From: Sulfurospirillum_A sp029027265
GTDB lineage: Bacteria > Campylobacterota > Campylobacteria > Campylobacterales > Sulfurospirillaceae
Assembly: GCA_029027265.1 (NCBI GenBank)
Contig: CP093061.1
Coordinates: 744,001-808,000, forward strand
Length of the DNA stretch: 64,000 nt
Direction of reading: 5' to 3'
Part shown: positions 32,624 to 42,515 of the stretch, in pieces
Layout of the letters: every line of letters begins with the position of its first letter
How positions within the stretch are numbered: position 1 is the first letter of the stretch
Program-made: the position numbers and the translations under genes
The notes under the pieces: generated by a model
The model's database searches: none
Seen by the model: only the letters and a program-made list of their open reading frames with translations
Told to the model about the DNA's origin: nothing

Positions 32624-34202
32624 CGTATTTCTCTCTTAGTTCTCTTTTATTGACTTTTCCAACGCTGGTTTTGTCTATTGTTTCTATGAATTTTATTTTT
32701 AAAAGAATACCTTCTCTAGTGATAATTCCTTTTTTTATAAACTCTTTTATAAATTTTTCTATCTCTTTTTCTGTTGTTTTATTCTTCTCATTTAGGACTA
32801 CAAGTCCAACAGGAACTTCTCCCCATTTTTCATGAGTTTGTCCTATGACAGCAACTTCACTTACGTTAGGATGTTGGTTTATAATATCTTCAAGTTCTAA
32901 TGAAGATACCCATTCCCCTGAGATTTTTATGATGTCTTTAGCTCGGTCTGTTATTTTTATGAATCCAGATTCATCAATATGAGCTATGTCACCAGTATGC
33001 AAGTAGCCATCTTTCCATAGTGCTTCTGAGTTTTTTTTGTCTTTAAAGTAGCCCTTAGTTAGCCAAGGAGTTCTTACTATTATTTCTCCTGTACTTTTAC
33101 CATCGTGAGCAACTTCATTCATATCTTCATCTACTATTTTAAGCTCAACTAGAGCAGTGGGTCTTCCGGTCTTTACTCTTATTTCAGTTTGGTTTTCATC
33201 GTCTAATTCTAACATCTCTTTGTTGAGATGAGCAAGTGAAAGAATAGGACAAGTTTCACTCATACCATAACCTGTAAAGATATCAATTCCTTTTTTTAAT
33301 GCACTTAAACACATAGCTTTTGGAAGAGTAGCCCCACCAATTATAACTTTCCAATTTGATAAATCAACTTCATTAATTTTAGGTGAGTTTAGTAACATGT
33401 GTAGTATAGTAGGAACACAGTGAGAAAAAGTCACTTTCTCCTTCTCTATTAGTTCAAGTAGCATATCAGGTATATATTTTCCAGGATATACTTGTTTAAC
33501 TCCAAGCATTGTAGCTATGTAGGGGAGTCCCCAAGCATGAACATGAAACATGGGAGTGATAGGCATATAAACATCACCTTGAGCAAACCTTCCTTGACTT
33601 TCAACTGAAGATATAGAGCTTATTGTCCCTAGTGTATGAAGAACCAGTTGTCTGTGAGAAAAGTAAACACCTTTAGGCATTCCTGTTGTTTCTGTAGTGT
33701 AAAAAGTAGTTGCTATAGTATTTTCACTAAACTCAGGAAAATCAAATTCATCACTCTGCTTTAAAAGTATTTTTTCATATTCACAGCTATCATCTTCATT
33801 TAAAATTATATACTCTTTTACATTATCAATTCTACCTTTTATCTGACTCAAAATTGGTAAAAAGTCATTGTGTATGAGAAGTATGTCATCTTCGGCGTGG
33901 TCAATTGTATAAAGAATTTGTTCTGCTGAAAGACGAACATTTATTGTGTGTAAAATTGCTCCTATCATAGGAACCGCAAAATAACATTCTAAGTAACGGT
34001 TAGAGTCATAATCCATAACTGCAACTGTATCACCTTTTTTAACACCCATGGCAACAAGAGCATTTGCTAATTTTCTGACTCTTTTGTTAAATTCTACATA
34101 AGTAAATCTCTTTTCACCTTTGTACACAATCTCTTGAGTAGGATTGAAAACTACAGGAGTTAGTAATAGATTTTTTATAAGTAGTTGATAATCATGTGGC
34201 AT
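32613..34202 (-). CDS. Medium/long-chain acyl-CoA synthetase (AMP-forming)
   Basis: The 529-residue adenylating enzyme has the AMP-binding loop TFYTTETTGMPKGVYFSHRQ (with E in place of the usual S/G), the GYGMSETCP motif, YLHTGDIAHIDESGFIKITDR and a C-terminal lysine in KTSVGKVNKRELR. It would activate fatty or related acids to CoA thioesters. It overlaps aroE by 11 nt and converges on recR. Substrate chain length cannot be judged. Confidence 0.85.
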   Translation of the reverse strand: MPHDYQLLIKNLLLTPVVFNPTQEIVYKGEKRFTYVEFNKRVRKLANALVAMGVKKGDTVAVMDYDSNRYLECYFAVPMIGAILHTINVRLSAEQILYTIDHAEDDILLIHNDFLPILSQIKGRIDNVKEYIILNEDDSCEYEKILLKQSDEFDFPEFSENTIATTFYTTETTGMPKGVYFSHRQLVLHTLGTISSISSVESQGRFAQGDVYMPITPMFHVHAWGLPYIATMLGVKQVYPGKYIPDMLLELIEKEKVTFSHCVPTILHMLLNSPKINEVDLSNWKVIIGGATLPKAMCLSALKKGIDIFTGYGMSETCPILSLAHLNKEMLELDDENQTEIRVKTGRPTALVELKIVDEDMNEVAHDGKSTGEIIVRTPWLTKGYFKDKKNSEALWKDGYLHTGDIAHIDESGFIKITDRAKDIIKISGEWVSSLELEDIINQHPNVSEVAVIGQTHEKWGEVPVGLVVLNEKNKTTEKEIEKFIKEFIKKGIITREGILLKIKFIETIDKTSVGKVNKRELREKYAKL

Positions 34203-34986
34203 TAAAAGCCCCTTTCATATGTTTTGTTATCTGTTCATTATTTAATTTATTGTCAAAAAATAGGTTAAAAGCTAGAACACCTTGATACAAAAGCATATCT
34301 GCTCCATCTTTACATGTAACACCATTTTGTTTTGCAAGGTTTAAAAAAGGAGTTGGCTTGTTATATATAACTTCAAATGCAAATTTTGCTTTTTGCATGA
34401 GAGTATTTAGTATTTTTTCATCTACAGGGAGTGAGTTGTCACTTAATCCTGCTGAAGTTGTATTTATTATGAGGTCATAAGCTTTTGGTTCAAACTCATT
34501 CCAACTGTACGCATTGAAATTATTTTCTAAAAAGTAATCTAATCTACCTTTTGAACGGTTTAAAACCTCTACATGTAAAGAGTTTTTTTTGAGGATTGTA
34601 GCTATCGCCTTTGCTGTTCCTCCCGCTCCTAGTATAAGAGTAGATTTTATCTCTCCAAAAGATTCTATAGCTTTATAGAATCCAGGAGCATCTGTGTTGT
34701 AGCCTATGATTTTTCCATTTTTTTTGACCAGAGTATTGACTGCACCAACTTTTTGTGCAAACTCATCAAGTTCATCACAAAGTTCATATGCAAATTCCTT
34801 ATGAGGTACCGTTACATTTGCACCGTTAAGTTGAAGAGACTTAAATTTTTTTATCAGTTGTGTACCATCTTCAAGAGGAGTTCTGATGTAACATCCATTT
34901 ATATGTAGACCATTAAGTGCAAGATTGTGCATCTTTGGAGAGATGGAATGGGAAACTGGATTCCCAAAGATTGAGAACAGTTTCAT
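34192..34986 (-). CDS. aroE: Shikimate dehydrogenase
   Basis: This 264-residue NADP enzyme reduces dehydroshikimate to shikimate. Features are FGNPVSHSISPKMHN at residues 6-20, NVTVPHKE with the catalytic Lys near 65, YNTDAPGF, the nucleotide loop LILGAGGTAKA near 118 and the C-terminal DMLLYQG. It is the same neighbour of the SPOR/DUF1882/glyA block as in Campylobacter. Two TACATGTA copies encode V-T-C-K and S-L-H-V-E. Confidence 0.95.
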   Translation of the reverse strand: MKLFSIFGNPVSHSISPKMHNLALNGLHINGCYIRTPLEDGTQLIKKFKSLQLNGANVTVPHKEFAYELCDELDEFAQKVGAVNTLVKKNGKIIGYNTDAPGFYKAIESFGEIKSTLILGAGGTAKAIATILKKNSLHVEVLNRSKGRLDYFLENNFNAYSWNEFEPKAYDLIINTTSAGLSDNSLPVDEKILNTLMQKAKFAFEVIYNKPTPFLNLAKQNGVTCKDGADMLLYQGVLAFNLFFDNKLNNEQITKHMKGAFNAT

Positions 34987-34987
34987 A

Positions 34988-36400
34988 TTATTCCTTTAAA
35001 TCATTTAGCGAACTAGTCATTGCTCCTAGTTTATTTGTTACTTCTAGGTACTCAAGTTCAGGTTTACTATCAGCTACTATGCCAGCTCCTGCTTGGAAAA
35101 TTATTTTTTCATCGTCCAAATATGCAGTTCGTATAATAATTGCACTATCCATATTTCCGTCAAATCCAAAGTAACCAACAGCACCACTATAGAAGTTTCT
35201 TTTTATTCCTTCAAAGTCACTTATGAGTTCCATTGCTCTTATTTTTGGAGTTCCTGTCATGGTTCCTGCTGTAAATGTTGCTGAAAAAAGGTCGAACATA
35301 TCATATTTTTTATCAAGTTTAGCCCCAACATCACTGACCATATGCATAACGTGTGAGTATCTCTCAACTCTCATCATATCGCTAACATGAACTGTTCCAA
35401 CTTCTGCCACTTTCCCTACGTCATTACGACCAAGGTCTATGAGCATAAGGTGCTCAGCCCTCTCTTTTTCATCACTCAAAAGCTCCTTTTCATAAGCTTT
35501 ATCTTTCTCATAAGTAGAACCACGTTTTCTTGTTCCTGCTATTGGTCGTAGAGTTATGTGGTCATTTTTCAGCCCAACCATCACTTCTGGAGAACTTCCA
35601 GCAATAGCAAAATCACTATACTCAAGTAAAAACATATATGGAGATGGGTTTTTGTTTCTAAGAATTCTATAAAAACTTAGTTTATCAACTTTTGCGTATT
35701 GTGTAAAGCGATTTGACATAAGGATTTGAAAAACATCTCCACTTCGTATCATTTCTTTAGACTTAGCAATCATTCTGAAAAACTTCTCTTTTGAAAAAGC
35801 AAATGAGGCTTTAGATTCATCAATAACTGATTTTTTAATCTCTATAAAATTATGAGGTTTTTTCAGTAAGGTTTCTATTTCATCAAGTTTAGGAGCGAAG
35901 CTTTCCATAAAAGTGTGAAGTGTAAGAGTATTTGATTTGTGTGAAAAAGTACAAACTAGTTTGGGTCTCATCAAATCCATATCAGGGATATCTATTTCAC
36001 TCTTAAGACTGTCCATATGAGACTTTAACCGAGGTTCAAATATTTTAACTGCATCATATCCAATGTAGCCTATAAAACCATCTACAAAACTAAGACCATT
36101 GGCTTGTCCATATTTTTTGTATGGAGTGTTGTCTATGGTTGCATATCTTTTTTTAAGGTAGTTAAATGGGTTATCACCAATATGGTTTTTATTGCCATTT
36201 TCATCTACATGTAAGGCTTGATTGTTTTTGTATATGATTCTTTCTTGTGCTCCAATGAATAAGAAACTGAAGTTTCCTTCTTCAGAGTTTATTGCACTTT
36301 CAAACAAAAATGTTAACTCACCTCCAAAATGGCTTTTTAGTTTTGAAAAGATTGTTATTGGAGTTAGTTGATCAAATAGTATTTTTTTCGTATATAACAT
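34988..36400 (-). CDS. trpE: Anthranilate synthase component I
   Basis: The 470-residue chorismate-using enzyme has an N-terminal LFES segment (the Trp feedback region in TrpE) and the catalytic half with RPIAGTRKRGS, HLMLIDLGRNDVGKVA and GTMTGTPKIRAM. The LFES motif favours TrpE over PabB. It needs a glutaminase subunit not found in this window. It lies between aroE and the SPOR-domain gene; its stop is one base from aroE. Confidence 0.85.
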   Translation of the reverse strand: MLYTKKILFDQLTPITIFSKLKSHFGGELTFLFESAINSEEGNFSFLFIGAQERIIYKNNQALHVDENGNKNHIGDNPFNYLKKRYATIDNTPYKKYGQANGLSFVDGFIGYIGYDAVKIFEPRLKSHMDSLKSEIDIPDMDLMRPKLVCTFSHKSNTLTLHTFMESFAPKLDEIETLLKKPHNFIEIKKSVIDESKASFAFSKEKFFRMIAKSKEMIRSGDVFQILMSNRFTQYAKVDKLSFYRILRNKNPSPYMFLLEYSDFAIAGSSPEVMVGLKNDHITLRPIAGTRKRGSTYEKDKAYEKELLSDEKERAEHLMLIDLGRNDVGKVAEVGTVHVSDMMRVERYSHVMHMVSDVGAKLDKKYDMFDLFSATFTAGTMTGTPKIRAMELISDFEGIKRNFYSGAVGYFGFDGNMDSAIIIRTAYLDDEKIIFQAGAGIVADSKPELEYLEVTNKLGAMTSSLNDLKE

Positions 36401-37120
36401 CTACTGCTTTACTCTATATATAAAAGCGTCTTTGTTGATGCTTGATTTTATATCAGCCAATACTGCTCTAGCCGCAGTACTATTAGAGTAAGGTCCTATT
36501 AGTATTTTAGTAACTTTTGTTCCTTTTACATCTATTGGTAAAAGTCTATATTCATAACTTTTTGCAGCTAGTTTAGCTAAAAACTTTTTATTAGGAGTTA
36601 ATCTTGAAGTGGCACCAACTTGAACATATACACCAGTTGTTGCTAAGTTATTAGTTGTATGTTTTACTAATTTAGTTTTTATAGCTTTTGTTACTTGTTT
36701 TATTTTTTTTGGAGGTGTAACTGCTTTAGTTTCTTGTTTAGTTTTTGTAGTTTCTATAACTTTTTGAATTTCTTCAGCTTTAGGCTGTAAATTTTCTTGT
36801 TTTAGAATCTCTTTGGCTTTTAAACTTTTTACCATTTCTTCAAAACTCTCTTTTTTATCGTCCTCTTCAACAATTGGAACTTGCCTGAAAAGGTCATCTT
36901 CTTTTTTAGGTTCAATTACTTTTTGAGTTGGATTTGGAGGTAAGATAAGTTTTATATTATTAGTTTGTTGAGTTGGTTTATTTATAACTCTCATCACAAC
37001 TAAAACTACTAAAAAGACAACTATTAAAAGTGCAACTATGATAAGTATACGTTTAGCTTTCATAGATTTGTTATCGTCTTTTTCTAAAACTATATCACTA
37101 AGTTCATTTTTATCTTCCAT
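36401..37120 (-). CDS. SPOR-domain inner-membrane protein
   Basis: The 239-residue protein has a short cytoplasmic start, one membrane helix (ILIIVALLIVVFLVVLVVM, about 25-43) and a long Lys/Glu/Gln/Pro linker. A C-terminal SPOR domain follows (about 165-237; VYVQVGATSRLTPNKKFLAKL, ILIGPYSNSTAARAVLADI). SPOR domains bind denuded peptidoglycan at division sites. Its place beside DUF1882 and glyA is conserved in Campylobacterota. Confidence 0.88.
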   Translation of the reverse strand: MEDKNELSDIVLEKDDNKSMKAKRILIIVALLIVVFLVVLVVMRVINKPTQQTNNIKLILPPNPTQKVIEPKKEDDLFRQVPIVEEDDKKESFEEMVKSLKAKEILKQENLQPKAEEIQKVIETTKTKQETKAVTPPKKIKQVTKAIKTKLVKHTTNNLATTGVYVQVGATSRLTPNKKFLAKLAAKSYEYRLLPIDVKGTKVTKILIGPYSNSTAARAVLADIKSSINKDAFIYRVKQ

Positions 37121-37173
37121 TCCTATCCCTTTATACTATTATTTATTTCTTTTGGTAAGCATTACTTATACCA

Positions 37174-37716
37174 TTACATATGCTTTGACCAAGAAGCTCC
37201 CCGCTCTTTGTTGTACATTTTATATGGTAGAGCTAAGATATTGAACTCTTTTGGAATATCTGGGTCTGGGAACATTTTCCATTCCCTTGGCAATCTTTGA
37301 GCAAGTTTTGCTGATATCATTTTAGCTATTTGGTAAGCCTCTTGTAGTGTTGTATGCCCTTTATGGATATAAACATGCAAGTGCCCAGAAGTTTTACTTT
37401 CATAAGCAGTAAAATTAATAAAGCCTTCTTCTCTCAAAAGAAGTTGTGCTCTATGCCAAAATCGTTCAGTATTTCTTCCGTTATAGTCAATCACTATATT
37501 TTCAACTTTGTTTCTTGAGTTAATTAAAGAGTGAGCGACTGTAATCTCACCTTTTAAGTGTTGATTTATAATAGAACTAGTTAATGTTTTATCAATTTTT
37601 TCATATTTATCAAAAAAAAGGCGTCCATTATAGTTTCTCTTTTCAACAATAGTATCACGTTTTATCCAATAATGATCGCTTAACATCTTTATAAGTGAAG
37701 TATCAATATTGTACAT
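37174..37716 (-). CDS. DUF1882-family protein
   Basis: The 180-residue protein carries VIDYNGRNTERFWHRAQLLL and KTSGHLHVYIHKGHTT, the pattern of DUF1882 proteins restricted to Campylobacterota. Parts resemble primase-like (PrimPol) folds, but no function is established. It starts 9 bp after glyA. Confidence 0.75.
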   Translation of the reverse strand: MYNIDTSLIKMLSDHYWIKRDTIVEKRNYNGRLFFDKYEKIDKTLTSSIINQHLKGEITVAHSLINSRNKVENIVIDYNGRNTERFWHRAQLLLREEGFINFTAYESKTSGHLHVYIHKGHTTLQEAYQIAKMISAKLAQRLPREWKMFPDPDIPKEFNILALPYKMYNKERGASWSKHM

Positions 37717-37725
37717 AAGCTCTCC

Positions 37726-38973
37726 TTAGTATGTTGCTCTATCGTAAATAATAAAGTTGCTTGCCAATTCTTTCATCTCAGCTTTTATTTTTAGGTGAAG
37801 TTCATTGTCATTAATGTTATCAAGAACGTCAGCTATTTTTCCTGCTATGATTTCAAACTCTTTTGTTTTCATCCCGCGAGCTGTCAAAGCTGGACTACCT
37901 ATACGAACACCACTTGTTACAAATGGACTTCTATTTTCACCTGGAACTGTGTTTTTATTTATAGTAATTCCTGCATTTCCAAGAGCAGCATCTGCGTCTT
38001 TTCCACTGAAATCTTTCCCAAGAAAACTTACAAGAACTAAGTGGTTATCAGTTCCATTACTAACTATATCATATCCTCTTTTTATAAGAACATCACTTAA
38101 AACTTTTGCATTTGCTATAACATCTTTTGCATATTGTTTCCATTCAGGCTTTAAGTTTTCAGCAAATCCAACAGCTTTAGCTGCAATTACGTGAACTAGT
38201 GGTCCCCCTTGGATACCTGGGAAGATTGCACTATTTACTTTTTTTGCTATATCTTCATTATCTGTCATGATAAGTCCACCTCTTGGACCTCTAAGAGTTT
38301 TATGTGTAGTAGTTGTCACAATGTCACAATGAGGAAATGGGCTAGGGTGTTCTCCTGCAGCTACAAGTCCAGCAACGTGAGCAATATCAGCAAAAAGATA
38401 AGCACCAACTTCATCAGCTATCTCTCTAAACTTAGCAAAGTCAATTTTTCTAGGATATGCACTCGCTCCACAGATAATCATTTTCGGTTTTACAATATGT
38501 GCTATCTCTCTTACTTTATCATAGTTTATATTTCCGTCCATCTCAACACCATAAAAGAAGCTAGAGTATGTTTTACCAGAACTACTTACTTTTGAACCAT
38601 GAGTAAGGTGTCCACCATGACTTAAGTCCATACCAAGAATCTTATCAAATGGTTTTAGAAGTGCTTGATAAACACCTTGATTTGCTTGACTTCCTGAGTT
38701 TGGTTGAACATTTGCAAATTTACATCCAAAAAGTTCACAAGCTCTATCAATTGCTAATTGCTCTACTTTATCAGCAAATTCACATCCACCATAATATCTT
38801 TTATAAGGGTAACCTTCTGCATATTTGTTTGTAAAAACACTTCCCATAGCTTCCATAACTGCTGGATATGTAAAGTTTTCACTTGCTATCATTTCTAGGT
38901 GGTCAGTTTGTCTCTCTAGCTCATTTTCAATTAGTCCGTAAATTTTTGGGTCAACGTTTTTTAAAATACTCAT
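37726..38973 (-). CDS. glyA: Serine hydroxymethyltransferase
   Basis: This 415-residue PLP enzyme interconverts serine and glycine with tetrahydrofolate. Motifs include LEMIASENFTYPAVMEAMGS near 22, YYGGCEFADKVE, the PLP lysine in VTTTTHKTLRGPRGG near 226 and GSPALTARGM near the end. Its ATG overlaps the lysS stop (TAATG). Full length for the family. Confidence 0.97.
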   Translation of the reverse strand: MSILKNVDPKIYGLIENELERQTDHLEMIASENFTYPAVMEAMGSVFTNKYAEGYPYKRYYGGCEFADKVEQLAIDRACELFGCKFANVQPNSGSQANQGVYQALLKPFDKILGMDLSHGGHLTHGSKVSSSGKTYSSFFYGVEMDGNINYDKVREIAHIVKPKMIICGASAYPRKIDFAKFREIADEVGAYLFADIAHVAGLVAAGEHPSPFPHCDIVTTTTHKTLRGPRGGLIMTDNEDIAKKVNSAIFPGIQGGPLVHVIAAKAVGFAENLKPEWKQYAKDVIANAKVLSDVLIKRGYDIVSNGTDNHLVLVSFLGKDFSGKDADAALGNAGITINKNTVPGENRSPFVTSGVRIGSPALTARGMKTKEFEIIAGKIADVLDNINDNELHLKIKAEMKELASNFIIYDRATY

Positions 38974-40486
38974 TACTTATCTTCCTTTTCATTATTGTTT
39001 TCATTTATTGGTCTCATTGCTGGGAATAGTATAACATCTCTAATTGATTGCTCATTTGTTAGAAGCATTGTTAGTCTGTCAATTCCAAGTCCTTGTCCTG
39101 CTGTTGGAGGTAGACCATAACCTAGTGCTCTAACATAATCTTCATCCATTTCATGTGCTTCATCATCACCAGCATCTTTTGCATCAAGTTGGCTTTTAAA
39201 TCTATTGTATTGGTCTATTGGATCATTTAGTTCGTTAAATCCATTTGCTATTTCACGTCCAGCCATAAACAGTTCAAATCTTTCTGCAATTTCAGGATTG
39301 TCATCTTTTCTTCTTGCAAGTGGGCTAATTTCTATTGGGTAATCAATGATAAAAGTTGGATTTATTAGTTTATCTTCAACGTACAAGTCAAATAGCTCTT
39401 CATAAAGTTTTCCAAGGCTAAGTTTTGCATTTGCCTCTTCTCCTTTGCTTTTTAAGTAAGCTAAAATTTCCTCTTTAGTTTCAACAACTTTAGCAGGAAC
39501 ACCACCTATCTCTATGAGTGAGTCCTTATAAGATATTTTTTGAATTTTTCTGAAAAATCTATCTCTATTTCACCATAAGGGATTTTTGTAGGTAGTTTTA
39601 ATTTTTTTAATAAAACTGTAAACATCTCTTCAGTAAGTTCCATTAGATCATGATATGTATGGTATGCCCAGTAAAACTCTATCATAGTGAATTCAGGGTT
39701 GTGAGTTAAATCCATACCTTCATTTCTAAAGTTTCTATTAATTTCAAATACGGCTTCAAATCCACCTATAACAAGTCTTTTTAGGTAAAGCTCGGGTGCA
39801 ATTCTAAGGTACCTGTCAATTCCCAATGCATTATGATGAGTAACAAATGGTTTGGCATTAGCCCCACCTGCAATTGGGTGCATCATAGGAGTTTCAACTT
39901 CAAGAAAACTTCTTTCTTCAAAAAAGTGTCGGATTGTACTTACTATTTTGCTTCTTATTTTAAAAGTATCTTTTACTTTAGGGTTCATTATCATATCAAG
40001 ATAACGTTTTCTATAACGTAGCTCTTTATCTGTTAAACCATGGAATTTTTCTGGGAGTGGTGTTATAGATTTTGTAGCAAGTTCCAATATCTTTACATGT
40101 AGAGACAATTCTCCTGTTTTTGTAACAAAAGGAAAACCAGTAACGCTAATTATATCTCCAACTTCAATAAGCTTTTTGACGGACTTAAACCAATCTTCTC
40201 CTATACTGTCTCTACTAAAATATACTTGTAGAAGTCCTCTTTCGTCTTCTATTTTAGCAAACGCAGCTTTTCCCATATGTCTTAAAAACTTAATTCTTCC
40301 AATTACTGTATTTTCTTTGTTTTCATCACGCATAGTATCAGAGTTTTTTACATACTCATAACATTTTTTAAACTCTTCAGTCGTAGAATCTTTTTTTATA
40401 TTGTGAGTATATGGATTTTTACCTAACTCTCTTAATGCTTCTGCTTTTTCTATTCTTTGTTGTTCATATTGGTTATCAAATATCAA
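38973..40486 (-). CDS. lysS: Lysyl-tRNA synthetase, frame broken at an A6 run
   Basis: Two frames together make a normal class II LysS of about 504 residues: tRNA-binding OB domain, motif 2 (RIAPELYLKRLVIGGFEAVFEINRNFRNEGM) and motif 3 near the end (GLGIDRLTMLL). The first frame stops at 39512 after a run of six A (39536-39541 on the given strand). Inserting one A restores ..FKKISYKDSLIEIGG.. and continues into the second half. The start should be the TTG at 40486 behind AGAGGGG. It is essential, so a sequencing error is the simplest reading; a programmed shift is possible. Confidence 0.88.
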
Positions 40487-40505
40487 TTTTTCCCCTCTGT
40501 ATCTA

Positions 40506-40967
40506 TTATTGGTTTTTTTGGCATTTTTTACATATGCCATAGAGTTGCATTAAGTGGCCTGTAAGTCTAAAGCCATATTTATTTGCTATCTCTTCTTGTT
40601 TTTTTTCAATTGCATAGTCTTCAAATTCTATGATTTCATCACAAATTTTACAAATCATATGGTCATGGTGAGGTTTATTTCCAAGTTCAAATTTTTTACC
40701 AGATGAGCCAAATGATAGTGAAGTCACCATGTCTGAATCTTCTAGAAGATTCAGTGTTCTATACACTGTTGCAATACCAACATTGAGTTCAGGATAACTT
40801 TCTTTAAGTAGCATATATAGACTCTCTGGTGAAAAGTGGTCATCATTGTTGTACATAGTTTTTAGTACAATTTCTCTTTGTTTAGTAAACTTAAGATTAT
40901 TATGTTTCAAAATATCTTTAAATCTTACTAGTAGAGAATCATACTCCATATTTTCTATATCTGCCAT
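40506..40967 (-). CDS. fur: Ferric uptake regulator
   Basis: The 153-residue Fur has winged-helix residues KFTKQREIVLKTMYNNDDHF and GIATVYRTLNLLEDSDMV, a complete regulatory metal region (KPHHDHMICKICDEIIEF) and the second CxxC (ICKKC). It is directly upstream of lysS, as in Campylobacter. It is the likely reader of the Fur boxes in the iron block. The contrast with the His-poor paralogue at 21932 is clear. Confidence 0.92.
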   Translation of the reverse strand: MADIENMEYDSLLVRFKDILKHNNLKFTKQREIVLKTMYNNDDHFSPESLYMLLKESYPELNVGIATVYRTLNLLEDSDMVTSLSFGSSGKKFELGNKPHHDHMICKICDEIIEFEDYAIEKKQEEIANKYGFRLTGHLMQLYGICKKCQKNQ

Positions 40968-40968
40968 A

Positions 40969-41496
40969 TTATTCTCCTAAGGTTTTCTTTAAGTCTCTAG
41001 TGATTTTATCACTATCTATTTTAACTATGTACGCACCAGTTTCTACAAAAATAGGGTACATAAAGCTTTTTCCCATATATTCATCTGCTTTTTCTTTCAT
41101 AAATTCTATATTTGAAAGAGTAACAGCTAAGATAGAGAATACTAAAAATATTTTAGCACTTCCTACTGCAAAACCAGCAAGTTTATCTATAGCCCCTAAA
41201 CCACTCATTTTTATAAGACTCCCTAAAAGATGTCCAACAAATAGACTAAGAATCCAGAAAACAATTAAAACTGCTATGAAACCTACTAAATACAAAGTAG
41301 CACTACTCTCTAGTTTATACAGGTTTGCATCTATGAGTTGCCCTGTTTGTTCAGCAAATCTTGAAGCTATAAAAATACCACCAATAATGCCTACAAGTCC
41401 AAAGACCTCTTTAATAAAGCCATTCATAACGCCTTTTATACCAAGTATAAAAATAAGAGACAAAGATATAATGTCAAAAATAGATATATTTTCCAT
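40969..41496 (-). CDS. CvpA-family inner-membrane protein
   Basis: The 175-residue protein has four membrane segments with the CvpA pattern: IFDIISLSLIFILGIKGVMNGFIKE, GLVGIIGGIFIASRF, FWILSLFVGHLL and LAGFAVGSAKIFLVF. CvpA proteins affect colicin V export, envelope stress and biofilm. It lies 1 bp before fur in a single minus-strand run. Confidence 0.8.
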   Translation of the reverse strand: MENISIFDIISLSLIFILGIKGVMNGFIKEVFGLVGIIGGIFIASRFAEQTGQLIDANLYKLESSATLYLVGFIAVLIVFWILSLFVGHLLGSLIKMSGLGAIDKLAGFAVGSAKIFLVFSILAVTLSNIEFMKEKADEYMGKSFMYPIFVETGAYIVKIDSDKITRDLKKTLGE

Positions 41497-41497
41497 A

Positions 41498-42445
41498 TTA
41501 GCAGTTCACTTTAAAACAGTTTTTACCAGCATCTTTTGCTTCAGAAAGTGCACTATTAGCTCGCTCAATAAGTGTTTCAGGGCTATCACCTTTTTTATAA
41601 CATGCTATTCCTGCACTAATGGTTAAGTGTATATTGTGACCTTTATAAAGAAGTTTACTTTCGCTTGTTTCTGCAATTATTTTGTTTACACTTTTTTGTA
41701 TCTCCTCTAATGTTGTGCGGTTTAGTATAATGATAAACTCTTCTCCTCCATATCTATATACTTTTATACCTTTTCTAAGAGAACTTTGTATAAGTTTTGT
41801 TAAGAATATAAGAGTTTTGTCTCCAGCAATATGTCCATAAGCATCATTTATTTTTTTGAAATTATTTGCATCAATCAGAACAAGAAATATTTCTACTTCT
41901 CTTCCTTCAACAGCACCTAATATTTCTTCTATATCTTTTGTAAAGATTCTTCTATTATAAGCTTTTGTTAGAGGATCTATATGTGATTCACGCTCTAATC
42001 TCTCTATTTCAAGTTTAAGTTTAGTTATAGTTTCATCTGCATTTTTAAGTTCACTTAGGATTTGCCCTTGCAATGAATTAAAAGTGTCTATAATCGCTTG
42101 TGTATGAACTCTATCATAATCATTTTTTATAGCTCCAATATCGATAAAACTTTTGGCAGATATTTTTTTAAGATTGATATTTGATTTTTCAAACTCCTGT
42201 AGACTAGATTTTGCAAGTTCAAAAGAGGCATGACCTATAGAATCTTCTGCTTCATTTATTGAAAAAAGATAAGAGTATTTTTTTGATAAATCAATTAGTT
42301 TAGGATCATTGACAAGTGCTAATTCATCCATGAAAGTATCGTAGTCGTATTTCGGATATGGTGGGATACTAAGCTCTTTTAGTCTAGAAAATGAGCTTTC
42401 ACCAATAGTTGTTATTTGTTCAACAATATTGTTGTTTTTAATCAT
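41498..42445 (-). CDS. Diguanylate cyclase (GGDEF), soluble
   Basis: The 315-residue protein has an uncharacterised helical N-terminal half with no membrane segment, a coiled linker (ADETITKLKLEIERLERESH) and a C-terminal GGDEF domain. It shows DPLTKAYNRRIF, the active-site RYGGEEF and AGIACYKKGDSPETLIERA. The inhibitory RxxD site is absent. It should make cyclic-di-GMP in response to a cytoplasmic signal. pilT lies upstream on the same strand. Confidence 0.88.
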   Translation of the reverse strand: MIKNNNIVEQITTIGESSFSRLKELSIPPYPKYDYDTFMDELALVNDPKLIDLSKKYSYLFSINEAEDSIGHASFELAKSSLQEFEKSNINLKKISAKSFIDIGAIKNDYDRVHTQAIIDTFNSLQGQILSELKNADETITKLKLEIERLERESHIDPLTKAYNRRIFTKDIEEILGAVEGREVEIFLVLIDANNFKKINDAYGHIAGDKTLIFLTKLIQSSLRKGIKVYRYGGEEFIIILNRTTLEEIQKSVNKIIAETSESKLLYKGHNIHLTISAGIACYKKGDSPETLIERANSALSEAKDAGKNCFKVNC

Positions 42446-42515
42446 TATTATGTCACACCTTAAATTAGGAAATTATTTTCTAGTAGATAATACCTAATTT
42501 AAGCTGTAATAATGA

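Noticed and set aside
38209..38595. Long open frame opposite glyA
   Set aside because: It is antisense to a complete conserved gene; similar antisense frames in other core genes are also shadows.
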